Shown one piece after another: positions 1 through 6,895 of a DNA stretch of 14,901 nt. Positions within the stretch are counted from its first letter, which is position 1, and every line of letters starts with the position of its first letter. The stretch spans positions 1 to 14,901 of the forward strand of contig CAZMIX010000059.1 of NCBI GenBank assembly GCA_964566545.1. The letters are read 5' to 3'. Made by a program: the position numbers and the translations under genes. This DNA is from JAEYFP01 sp964566545. GTDB taxonomy: Bacteria; Bacillota; Clostridia; Lachnospirales; Lachnospiraceae. The notes under the pieces were generated by a model. It was not told the origin of the DNA. It did not search any database and saw only the letters and a list, made by a program, of their open reading frames with translations.

Positions 1-166
1 CCGCAACCGCCTTTGCGACACTGTTGGCCACGTCCGGGTACAAAACCATCTCGCCGGAGCCAGCTCCGAAATCCGTCAGCTCCATGCCTTCCTTTTCAAG
101 CAAATGCGCGATCAGCTCCATTTTTAAATGGTACGCCGCCTCATCACAGCCAATGGCTATTTTCAT
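1..166 (-). CDS. RpiB/LacA/LacB-family sugar-phosphate isomerase, N-terminal part
   Basis: Only the first 55 codons are in the window; the gene continues past the left edge. The N-terminus MKIAIGCDEAAYHLK followed by a helix and a strand (ELTDFGAGSGE) and then LYPDVANSVAKAVA is the start of the Rossmann-like RpiB/LacA/LacB fold, whose members interconvert aldose and ketose phosphates. ATG at 166 is chosen because GAGGAG (175-180 on the minus strand) sits about 8 bases before it. It lies 19 bp after the isomerase stop, so it is the last visible gene of the operon. Two positions differ from ordinary RpiB as I know it: GCDE replaces the usual GCDH/SDHAG, and LYPD replaces DYPD. These residues line the active site in the family, so the substrate may not be ribose 5-phosphate. 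The family call is firm; the exact reaction is open. Confidence 0.85.
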   Translation of the reverse strand, partial: MKIAIGCDEAAYHLKMELIAHLLEKEGMELTDFGAGSGEMVLYPDVANSVAKAVA

Positions 167-185
167 ACATTCATCTCCTCAATGT

Positions 186-1598
186 TTATTCTCCAAGTAC
201 TTCTACGTCGATGTCCAGCATCCGGCAGATCATTTTCAGTTCCTCCGTATAGTTGCCGTATACCGCATGGCAATGGTTGGCGCTGAATTTCTCAAGAAAA
301 ATCTCATGTGCAAACGGGAGCTTCGCAAATACATGCGGCCACTCCTTCGTCGTCTCCGCCATTTTTTCCTCTGGAAGCGTCACAAATTCCGCGGGAATAA
401 TCGTCAAGCGGTACTTGCCTTTATAGCGGTTTAACCGCGCGATCGTCGCTTCTCCGGGCTTCGTCATACAGTTTACATGACAGCCGCCGCCCGCATAAAT
501 CTCAAGGCACGGATAAAGCTTTACATTTTTGAGGTTTTCCTTTGGATCCTCGCTCTTTCCGGCAAAATAAGTGGACTCGGAGCCGCAGTTGCAAAATACC
601 ATCACGTCATAATCCCTGTCATAATGGCGCACGTCCATAAACAGAACCGATTCCTTCGTTAAAAGCTTTAAAATCTGCATCGTCAGCGCCGCATCCGAAT
701 CGGCTTCACACGCAAAAACGACCGGTTCCTTAGCGCCGTCCCAATCATAAGGATCATTCATAAACGCCGCGGCAATACACTCGGTACAATAATGCCTGCT
801 CATTTCATAATGACACTTCACACCCACGAAATCATAGTCATTTTCCTTCACGATCCGCTTGATCGCCTCATAATGCCGGATCTGTTCCTTGAGCTTATCC
901 GGTGTCAGGCGGTTGTCATCATAGAGAATCCCTCCACAGCTTTCGGACAGCCAGTTGAAAGCGGACTCTACTTTTTCCTCCGGCACTTCTCCTGCCAGAC
1001 GGACAATTTCGGACTGATCCATGTGATCCACGTCCACGCCAAACTTTTCCTGCCAGTCCTGCATGCTCACGGTAGCGCTGTACATGCCTAAGCTTCTTCC
1101 GCCGATCAAGCCGTATTTCTGTCCCTTTAGCCGGTTGACGACCGCACCGCAGCGCACAAACCGGATGATTTTTTCAAGAACCGCCGGATCCTTAAAATCT
1201 CCCGCCGCTCTGAAATGATCGATTCCTAAATGATCGAGAGCGCCGCCGGCCGCAAGCATCGAAACCATTCCCGGCCAGTCCGGGTTTAAGTTCGCACAAA
1301 GCATGAACGGGCCTTGTCCGAATTTCGCGATGACCGCCGTAAAGTTTGGAAACGCAAAAACACCATGCGAAATAATCGTGGCATCCACGCCCCGGTTTCT
1401 CAAAAACTCGGCCTGCTCCTTTGCGGTTCGGACGGAGCATACAAGCGTTTCCGCTTCGATCACATCCACCCGGCCGTCCTTTTTTAATGCCTCCACAATT
1501 GTATTAACCTGTGTCTGTACAATTTCTTTTAATGTCTCATGAACTTCCCTGTCGCCGTCGGAAACGCCGACGACACCGACTACTGGTTTTTTATTCAT
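186..1598 (-). CDS. L-fucose/L-arabinose isomerase-family protein (aldose-ketose isomerase)
   Basis: This 470-residue protein resembles the FucI/AraA-like sugar isomerase group (metal-dependent aldose to ketose isomerisation in the cytoplasm). Family hallmarks seen are an N-terminal Rossmann-type domain (VVGVVGVSDGDREVHE), a middle domain with GLIGGRSLGMYSATV (around 164-177), and a C-terminal part with CEADSDAALTMQIL (297-310), FMDVRHYD (320-327) and NHCHAVYGNY (441-450). By analogy with FucI, E298, D322 and a His of NHCH are likely metal ligands; this is inferred, not aligned. A GTG at 1610 opens the frame four codons earlier but overlaps the AAGGTGG ribosome binding site; ATG 1598 is correctly spaced. 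It follows the kinase by 27 bp and precedes the RpiB-like gene by 19 bp. It should make the ketose that the neighbouring FGGY kinase phosphorylates. The substrate is unknown. Confidence 0.82.
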   Translation of the reverse strand: MNKKPVVGVVGVSDGDREVHETLKEIVQTQVNTIVEALKKDGRVDVIEAETLVCSVRTAKEQAEFLRNRGVDATIISHGVFAFPNFTAVIAKFGQGPFMLCANLNPDWPGMVSMLAAGGALDHLGIDHFRAAGDFKDPAVLEKIIRFVRCGAVVNRLKGQKYGLIGGRSLGMYSATVSMQDWQEKFGVDVDHMDQSEIVRLAGEVPEEKVESAFNWLSESCGGILYDDNRLTPDKLKEQIRHYEAIKRIVKENDYDFVGVKCHYEMSRHYCTECIAAAFMNDPYDWDGAKEPVVFACEADSDAALTMQILKLLTKESVLFMDVRHYDRDYDVMVFCNCGSESTYFAGKSEDPKENLKNVKLYPCLEIYAGGGCHVNCMTKPGEATIARLNRYKGKYRLTIIPAEFVTLPEEKMAETTKEWPHVFAKLPFAHEIFLEKFSANHCHAVYGNYTEELKMICRMLDIDVEVLGE

Positions 1599-1625
1599 AT
1601 CCGTATCCACCTTTCCGTTCTATCA

Positions 1626-3086
1626 CTATCTCAACCGATTCCTGTATTCCTTGTACTGCAAAAATAATTCCTCATATCTCCCTGACGGGTAAAATATCTG
1701 CTCTGCCCGCACAAATCCGGCGAATGCCTGTGCATGGCTTTTGTAATCGCCGCACGCGGCCGCGCAAATCATGGCTAATCCCATAATGCCGGCCTCACTG
1801 TTTTTAAACACATGGATCTTCTTTTGCAGCACATCCGCCTTTAACTGCATAAATAAAGAGGAATTAGCGATTCCTCCCGTCGCGCTGATACGTTTAATTA
1901 AAAATCCGAGCTGGGAAAGCGTTTGCAGATTCATCCGGGACTCAAAATTCAGTCCCTGCAGCATCGCCCGGTAGAATTCCCACCGCTCCGTATCCAGCGT
2001 AATTCCAAGAAACGCGCCCGGCACTTTGGATTCCGGATCCATAATATTCACCTTGCTTAAATGCGGGAGAAAAACCAGCTCTGTCTTTTTCTGTGCGTTC
2101 TCTTCCAAATAAGAGAAAATATCCTTCGGCAAATGTGTACCCTGCTCTTCAAATGTACGGATATACCAGCGGATCGCGTTCCCATACGTCAAAAAAGCGC
2201 ATGGCACCATATAAAGTCCCGGCTCCAAAAATGGCTCGACACACATGTGGCGCCTGATCAGCTCCTTTGACGCCAAAAATACCGAGTCATCCACAATCAA
2301 ATTAATGCTTTCCGTAGAACCCTCCCCCATCACGAGCATACCCGGCTCATAGGCGCCGCCGCCGAGCGTTGCGCTGCACTGGTCATGGCAGCCCATATAG
2401 ATGCGGATATTCGTGGGAAGATTCAGCTCTTTCGCAAGCTCCTTGCGGATCGTCCCCAGACAGTCGCCGACTGCTCTGACCGGAGAAAACCACTCCTTCG
2501 GCATTTCAAACTCCTGTAGCAGCTCGCCCGACCAGTCGTTTTCGTGAATGTCAAACAGCAGAGTCTTTGAGGCCGTCGCGCTGTCCACGCCCCGATTTCC
2601 GCTGAGCAGATAGTTGTAGTAATCATCCGCAAAGTAGATTGCCTTCGCCTTTTGCAGGATTTCAGGACAGTTTTTCTTCATCCACAAAAGCTTGCAGAGG
2701 GAAAAGGACTGATTTGGCACAACGCCGGTAATTGCAAAAAACTTTTCCGCCGTATAGCGCCGGGTGAGCATTTCGTCCAGACCCTCGCAGCGGCTGTCGG
2801 CGTAGGTGATGAAGTGATTTAGGGGCCCGCCGTTTTCATCGACCAAAACGAACGCCTCCCCGAAGCTGGAAAGGGCGAGCGCCTTTACGCCCGCCGCCTT
2901 TGGGGCAAGCTCTTTTAGGACCTGCTTTAGCTTTTCATAAATTTCAAGGGGATTTAACTCCACATAGCCTCTTTCCGGAAACAGAAGCGGATAGGCCGCG
3001 GACGCGGAGGCAACCACCTCGCCGTTTTTCGTAATAATGGATGCTTTGCAGCCGGACGTGCCGATATCTAGTCCGATATATGACAT
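1626..3086 (-). CDS. FGGY-family carbohydrate kinase (xylulokinase-like)
   Basis: A 486-residue, full-length FGGY kinase that transfers phosphate from ATP to a sugar, probably a ketose. The first FGGY domain begins with the phosphate-binding GLDIGTSGCKASI (5-17). The catalytic aspartate is D235 in GCHDQCSATLGGGA (232-245), and the second-domain signature ATGGIANSSLFMQLKADVL spans 402-420. Where xylulokinases usually carry a GQMHG motif this protein reads SSFGEAF (73-79), so it is not a standard xylulokinase. Start ATG 3086 has AGGAGG seven bases upstream. The gene lies 31 bp after the aldolase and 27 bp before the isomerase, with no terminator between. In the operon it would phosphorylate the product of the FucI-like isomerase, giving a ketose phosphate for the aldolase or the transketolase. 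Sugar specificity in FGGY kinases cannot be read from motifs. Confidence 0.9.
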   Translation of the reverse strand: MSYIGLDIGTSGCKASIITKNGEVVASASAAYPLLFPERGYVELNPLEIYEKLKQVLKELAPKAAGVKALALSSFGEAFVLVDENGGPLNHFITYADSRCEGLDEMLTRRYTAEKFFAITGVVPNQSFSLCKLLWMKKNCPEILQKAKAIYFADDYYNYLLSGNRGVDSATASKTLLFDIHENDWSGELLQEFEMPKEWFSPVRAVGDCLGTIRKELAKELNLPTNIRIYMGCHDQCSATLGGGAYEPGMLVMGEGSTESINLIVDDSVFLASKELIRRHMCVEPFLEPGLYMVPCAFLTYGNAIRWYIRTFEEQGTHLPKDIFSYLEENAQKKTELVFLPHLSKVNIMDPESKVPGAFLGITLDTERWEFYRAMLQGLNFESRMNLQTLSQLGFLIKRISATGGIANSSLFMQLKADVLQKKIHVFKNSEAGIMGLAMICAAACGDYKSHAQAFAGFVRAEQIFYPSGRYEELFLQYKEYRNRLR

Positions 3087-3117
3087 GTGGGAACCTCCTT
3101 CCTCTTTTTGTTGGTTT

Positions 3118-3975
3118 TTAAAATTCGCTTAACTTTAATTTCTGTTCCAGATAGGCCTGCAGCTTCTCCTGCACAAAGGCCGGAACGTCGAGCATACGGA
3201 ACGCGCTGTCATCATGTTCCTTCAGCTTCGTATAAGCGGACAGCGCCTGATAATATTCCTCCAAAAACTCCGTTCCGACATTAAACTTGTTAATGCCCTT
3301 TTTAAAAGCGATTTTTAACTGCTCGTCGGGAATACCGCTTCCGCCGTGCAGCACTAAGGGAATGTTATTTGTGAGGGAATGGATTTCCTCCAGACGTTTG
3401 ATATCCAGATGCGGCTCCTCCCTATAAACGCCATGCGCATTTCCGATCGAAATTGCCAGAGAGTCAATTCCCGTCTCCTTACAGAAAATTTCCGCCGATT
3501 TGGCGTCGGTATACTGCGCCTCATTTTTCTCGCTGTCTCCGGTTTCCAGACCGATCTGTCCAAGCTCTGCCTCAACACAGGCTCCCAGAAGATGTGCTGT
3601 CTCGACCACCTTTTTGGTAAGCTGGATGTTTTCCTCAAGCGGCCTCATCGAACCGTCGATCATCACCGAGGAAAAACCCGCCTGGATCGCGCTGATAATG
3701 CCGCCGTACTCATAGCTGTGATCCAGATGCAGACCGATCGGAACCTTGACGTCGTGCGCTAACGCCTTTACCATTTCGGCAAACGCCTTCTTATGAAAGA
3801 CACTGTTTTGCTCTACATGTTCGGGCAAAAGCATCACAAGAGCCGGCGTATTTGTTTTTTCCGCAGTCTTGATCACCGAATAAACCATGTTATAGTCAAT
3901 ACAGATAAAAGAAATGACTGAGGTATTTGCCCGATTCGCCATCTCCAAAATATTTTTTACACTTTCCAGTGCCAT
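3118..3975 (-). CDS. Class II (zinc) ketose-bisphosphate aldolase, FbaA/GatY-type
   Basis: 285 residues, the normal length for class II fructose- or tagatose-bisphosphate aldolases, which cleave a ketose phosphate to dihydroxyacetone phosphate and an aldehyde. Visible motifs in order: HLDHS (83-87) with the catalytic Asp85 and zinc ligand His86; MIDGS (105-109); VEAELGQIG (134-142); GNAHG (178-182) with zinc ligand His181; LHGGSGI (209-215) with zinc ligand His210; and FNVGTE (231-236). All catalytic elements appear intact. Start ATG 3975 follows AGGAGGT. The gene is 21 bp after the transketolase C subunit and 31 bp before the kinase. The true substrate may be fructose, tagatose or sedoheptulose bisphosphate, or the ketose phosphate made by the adjacent kinase; the N-terminal CIDYN in place of the usual AFN hints at a divergent subgroup. 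Confidence 0.9.
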   Translation of the reverse strand: MALESVKNILEMANRANTSVISFICIDYNMVYSVIKTAEKTNTPALVMLLPEHVEQNSVFHKKAFAEMVKALAHDVKVPIGLHLDHSYEYGGIISAIQAGFSSVMIDGSMRPLEENIQLTKKVVETAHLLGACVEAELGQIGLETGDSEKNEAQYTDAKSAEIFCKETGIDSLAISIGNAHGVYREEPHLDIKRLEEIHSLTNNIPLVLHGGSGIPDEQLKIAFKKGINKFNVGTEFLEEYYQALSAYTKLKEHDDSAFRMLDVPAFVQEKLQAYLEQKLKLSEF

Positions 3976-3996
3976 GAACCTACCTCCTGAGCCGTT

Positions 3997-4938
3997 TTAC
4001 TTGCGGCTGATCGCTTTCTTCGCTTTTTCCATAATATTTTCTGCTGTCAGCCCGTAAAGCCTTAACAGCTCTTCTCCCGGACCGGAACGACCGAACTGAT
4101 CCTCAACACCTACCATTTCAACCGGAACCAGACTGTTTTTCACAATTACTTCCGCGACTGCCGCACCGAGACCGCCGATCACATTGTGTTCCTCCGCCGT
4201 TACGATCGCTCCCGTTTCCTCAGCCGACCGGATAATCAGTTCCTTGTCGAGGGGTTTAATCGTATGCATGTCAACTACTCTGGCAAAAATCCCCTCTGTC
4301 TCCAGCGCTTTTGCGGCTTCCAGCGCTTTTTGCACCATCAGGCCGCAGGCAATGATCGTAACGTCCCTGCCGTCCTTTAACACAGCACCCTTGCCGAGCG
4401 TAAATTGATACCCCTGCGCGTTTTTTGTGACCTCTTTTTCTCCGACGCGGCTCGTCCTGAAATAGCACGGGCCGTCGTACGCGATCATCGCCCGCACCGC
4501 CTCGCGCGTTTCATTGGCATCACACGGTACGATGACAGTCATATCGGGAATCGTTCGCATCAGGCTGATGTCCTCGATACATTGATGCGTACCGCCGTCC
4601 TCGCCGACCGTCAGGCCCGCATGGCTGCCAATAACCTTTACATTCAAATGCGGATAGGCGATGTTATTGCGGATCTGGTCATACCCTCTTCCCGCCGTAA
4701 ACATTGCGAAGGAATGACAGAAAGCGATTTTTCCCGTTGTAGCAAAGCCTGCAGCAACATCGATCATATTCGCTTCCGCAATCCCCATATTATAAAACCG
4801 TTCCGGGTACCGGTTGGAAAAATCGATCGACATCGTACAGCATGCCAAATCCGCATCCAACGCTACAATGTCTGGATTCTCCCCGAACTCACACAACGCT
4901 TTTCCATATGCGATTCTGCTCGCTATCGTTTCACTCAT
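3997..4938 (-). CDS. Transketolase, C-terminal (pyrimidine-binding) subunit
   Basis: 313 residues forming the second half of a split transketolase: the Pyr domain plus the transketolase C-terminal domain. Seen are GIAEANM (52-58), whose Glu55 would activate the thiamine diphosphate aminopyrimidine of the partner subunit; GEDGGTHQ (112-119), a conserved loop near the substrate; and the C-terminal domain from about residue 185 (KDGRDVTIIACG) through EEHNVIGGLGAAV. ATG 4938 is chosen because GGAGGAC lies just upstream; the frame stays open further back, but that part is inside the N-subunit gene. The start overlaps the end of the N-subunit gene by 8 bp (stop TGA at 4931-4933), suggesting translational coupling and equal amounts of the two chains. 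Together they transfer two-carbon ketol units between sugar phosphates, or act on an unusual ketose phosphate. Confidence 0.93.
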   Translation of the reverse strand: MSETIASRIAYGKALCEFGENPDIVALDADLACCTMSIDFSNRYPERFYNMGIAEANMIDVAAGFATTGKIAFCHSFAMFTAGRGYDQIRNNIAYPHLNVKVIGSHAGLTVGEDGGTHQCIEDISLMRTIPDMTVIVPCDANETREAVRAMIAYDGPCYFRTSRVGEKEVTKNAQGYQFTLGKGAVLKDGRDVTIIACGLMVQKALEAAKALETEGIFARVVDMHTIKPLDKELIIRSAEETGAIVTAEEHNVIGGLGAAVAEVIVKNSLVPVEMVGVEDQFGRSGPGEELLRLYGLTAENIMEKAKKAISRK

Positions 4939-5785
4939 CTGATTTGTCCTCCAATTCCTGTAACTGAGAATCGATCTCTCGAAAAGCAGCGATAAATTCC
5001 TCATCAGTCGGCCGTCCGCCATGGAACCGCACCTGATTTTCAAACACCACGGAACCCTTACCCTTCTTCGTCCTCGCGATGATCGCTGTCGGCATTCCGG
5101 TTACTGTCTTCGCTTCCTTCAATGCGTCTTCAATCGCCTCCACATCATGTCCGTCGATCACAATCGTATTCCAGTGAAAGCTTTCGAATTTTTTATCGAT
5201 TGGATAAGGCGACATAATTTCCTCTACGGTTCCGTCCAATTGCAGACTGTTGTTATCAATGATCGCCACAAGATTATCCAGCTTGAATTGACCCGCGCTC
5301 ATCGCGGCTTCCCACACCTGTCCCTCCTGGATTTCGCCATCGCCGAGAATGCAGTAGGTTCGGTAGGACTTTTGATAGGTCTTTGCGGAAAGCGCCATGC
5401 CCACCGCCACGGACAGTCCCTGTCCCAAAGAGCCTGCCGACATATCGACGCCCGGCACATGCTTCATTTCGATGTGGCCGGAAAGATAACTGTCTGGCTT
5501 GCGCAGCGTCGCCAAATCTTCCACAGGAAAATATCCTTTTAAAGCCAGCGTCGTATAAACGGCAGGCGCGCAATGTCCTTTAGACAGCACGAACCTGTCT
5601 CTGTTTTCCATTCTTGGATTTTTCGGGTCGATATTCATTTCATCGAAATACAGCACCGACAGCAATTCGGCGATCGAAAAGGAGCCGCCGATATGCCCCG
5701 AGCCTGCGGTCCTAATCGACTGCAGCGTTTCCTTCCTGATCTGTGCGGCAGTTCTTTCCAACTCCCGCCTTCTTTCATTTTCCAT
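4931..5785 (-). CDS. Transketolase, N-terminal (thiamine diphosphate-binding) subunit
   Basis: 284 residues carrying the PP domain of transketolase. Motifs: GSGHIGGS (28-35), DRFVLSKGHCAPAVY (63-77), GSLGQGLSVAVG (118-129), and the diphosphate/metal motif beginning GDGEIQEGQ (148-156) and ending IDNN (176-179). Together with the downstream subunit this makes one complete transketolase, a split layout common in Clostridia and archaea. The frame is open back to an ATG at 5839, but ATG 5785 has a perfect CAGGAGGAAC before it and is the family's normal start. The gene is preceded by 188 bp that hold two stem-loops after the permease gene, so its expression may be set separately from the transporter genes. 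Two-subunit transketolases also occur in dedicated sugar pathways (apulose 4-phosphate, sulfofructose), so a special substrate is possible. Confidence 0.93.
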   Translation of the reverse strand: MENERRRELERTAAQIRKETLQSIRTAGSGHIGGSFSIAELLSVLYFDEMNIDPKNPRMENRDRFVLSKGHCAPAVYTTLALKGYFPVEDLATLRKPDSYLSGHIEMKHVPGVDMSAGSLGQGLSVAVGMALSAKTYQKSYRTYCILGDGEIQEGQVWEAAMSAGQFKLDNLVAIIDNNSLQLDGTVEEIMSPYPIDKKFESFHWNTIVIDGHDVEAIEDALKEAKTVTGMPTAIIARTKKGKGSVVFENQVRFHGGRPTDEEFIAAFREIDSQLQELEDKSDE

Positions 5786-5872
5786 AATGTTCCTCCTGTT
5801 TTCTATTATCGAATAAAAGTGTGCTTGGCCCACTCTCACGGCTACGCATAAATAAAAAAGTCTGAAAACTTA

Positions 5873-5908
5873 TACAATTGGGAAATTCTTTAGAATTTCC
5901 CAATTGTA
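5873..5908 (-). terminator. Perfect 17-bp inverted repeat, possible attenuating terminator
   Basis: Arms 5873-5889 (TACAATTGGGAAATTCT) and 5892-5908 are exact reverse complements with a 2-base centre. On the minus strand the stem is followed by TAAGTTTTCAGACTTTTTT, which is U-rich but not directly abutting. It could be a leaky intrinsic terminator, an mRNA-stabilising 3' end for the transporter message, or a DNA operator. The symmetry is seen directly; the role is inferred. Confidence 0.5.
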
Positions 5909-5942
5909 CAAAATCTTATTCACACTCGCATATTAGGAATCT

Positions 5943-5973
5943 GACAGCCTTGCCGTCTGGGCCCGGCACTGTC
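5943..5973 (-). other. Stem-loop directly after the permease stop codon
   Basis: GACAG/CTGTC and TGCCG/CGGCA pair with a three-base AGG bulge on one side and an 8-base loop. The stem begins at the base after the permease TAG. No U-tract follows, so it is more likely a 3'-end stabilising structure or part of the tandem attenuator than a stand-alone terminator. Confidence 0.45.
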
Positions 5974-6795
5974 CTATTCACTCCTGAAATTTTTCTTTCT
6001 CTGTCTAATCATATCCAGATATACCGCAAGCAGAATGATGATTCCCTTTGCGATATACTGCCAGTTGGAATTGACATGCAGCAGGGTCAGGCCATTGCTG
6101 ATGACGCCGATGACAAGCACACCGATCAATACGCCGCCGGCTCCGCCTACACCGCCATACATGCTGACACCGCCCAAAACGCTCGCGGCGATCGCATCCG
6201 TTTCCGCTCCTACCGAAGTGCTCGGCTGGCCGGACGACAGCCTTGCAGCCATTACGATTCCGGCGAAGGAAGCCAGCACACCACTGATCGTCCATACAAT
6301 TATCTTTACTCTTTTAATATTAATACCTGAAAACTGCGCCGCCGTAGCGTTTCCGCCTACCGCGTATACATATCTGCCCATTCTCGTCTTATTTAAGAAC
6401 ATATATAATAGGAAGAAGCAAATCAGCATGTAGATGATCGGATAAGGGATGATCCAAAACAAACCCGTACCGATAATCGGGAATATGTCGTTGACATATA
6501 ACGGCACCGGCTGTCCGTTTGCAATCAGATAAGCCGCGCCACGCAGGATGCTCTGCATCGCCAGCGTCACGACAAAGGGATGGATTCCGCTGTATGCGAT
6601 GATGACGCCGTTTAAAAGGCCTGCCCCAACACCGACCAGCAATCCGAGCGCAATCGCCACAATCATCGGCATTCCCGCCTTCTCCATGGCCGCTACGCAA
6701 AGGCAGCCTGAGCATGCGATCATCGCACCCGCGATCAAGTCGATACCGCCGAGCATAATTGCGAGCGTCACGCCGATCGCGAGCATACCCGTCGT
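5974..6795 (-). CDS. Sugar ABC transporter permease (RbsC/BPD_transp_2 family), 5' end lost in assembly gap
   Basis: 273 residues plus stop are visible, reading in frame out of the N run. The first visible residues (TTGMLAIGVTLAIMLGGIDL) match the region about 50-60 residues into RbsC-type permeases, so the first transmembrane segment is missing. Several hydrophobic segments follow, and the cytoplasmic coupling loop GRYVYAVGGNATAAQFSGI (140-158) should contact the ATPase. The C-terminal LARLSS-like element is present as AARLSSGQPSTSVGAETDAIAASVLGG (183-209), a family hallmark. The C-terminus ends normally with a short charged tail and TAG. With the upstream ATPase and binding protein it forms an importer for a ribose/xylose-class sugar. 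The gene is intact where visible; its break is an assembly artefact, not a mutation. Confidence 0.93.
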   Translation of the reverse strand, partial: TTGMLAIGVTLAIMLGGIDLIAGAMIACSGCLCVAAMEKAGMPMIVAIALGLLVGVGAGLLNGVIIAYSGIHPFVVTLAMQSILRGAAYLIANGQPVPLYVNDIFPIIGTGLFWIIPYPIIYMLICFFLLYMFLNKTRMGRYVYAVGGNATAAQFSGINIKRVKIIVWTISGVLASFAGIVMAARLSSGQPSTSVGAETDAIAASVLGGVSMYGGVGGAGGVLIGVLVIGVISNGLTLLHVNSNWQYIAKGIIILLAVYLDMIRQRKKNFRSE

Positions 6796-6895
6796 NNNNN
6801 NNNNNNNNNNNNNNNNNNNNNNNNNNNNNNNNNNNNNNNNNNNNNNNNNNNNNNNNNNNNNNNNNNNNNNNNNNNNNNNNNNNNNNNNNNNNNNN
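6796..6895. other. Assembly gap of 100 N
   Basis: Exactly 100 N, the customary placeholder for a gap of unknown size. It removes the end of the ATPase gene and the start of the permease gene. From family lengths about 20-25 ATPase codons, a short spacer and roughly 45-60 permease codons are missing, which comes to about 200-280 bp. The real gap is therefore probably longer than 100 bp. Confidence 0.98.

Larger units (their letters stand above)
5786..5973 (-). other. Intercistronic region with two tandem stem-loops (permease to transketolase)
   Basis: 188 bp separate the permease stop from the transketolase N-subunit start, the widest gap inside the operon apart from the assembly gap. On the minus-strand transcript the first structure starts right after the permease stop, a G+C-rich hairpin (arms 5964-5973 and 5943-5955 with a three-base bulge, loop 5956-5963). 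The second is the perfect 17-bp inverted repeat at 5873-5908. The remainder (5786-5872) contains T-rich stretches and the transketolase ribosome binding site. I see no convincing promoter and no open reading frame here. Confidence 0.7.

Noticed and set aside
4405..4995. Plus-strand frame of 196 codons inside the transketolase C-subunit gene
   Set aside because: It is antisense to an unmistakable transketolase gene, has no ribosome binding site and no protein-like motif; it is a shadow of the codon usage on the other strand.
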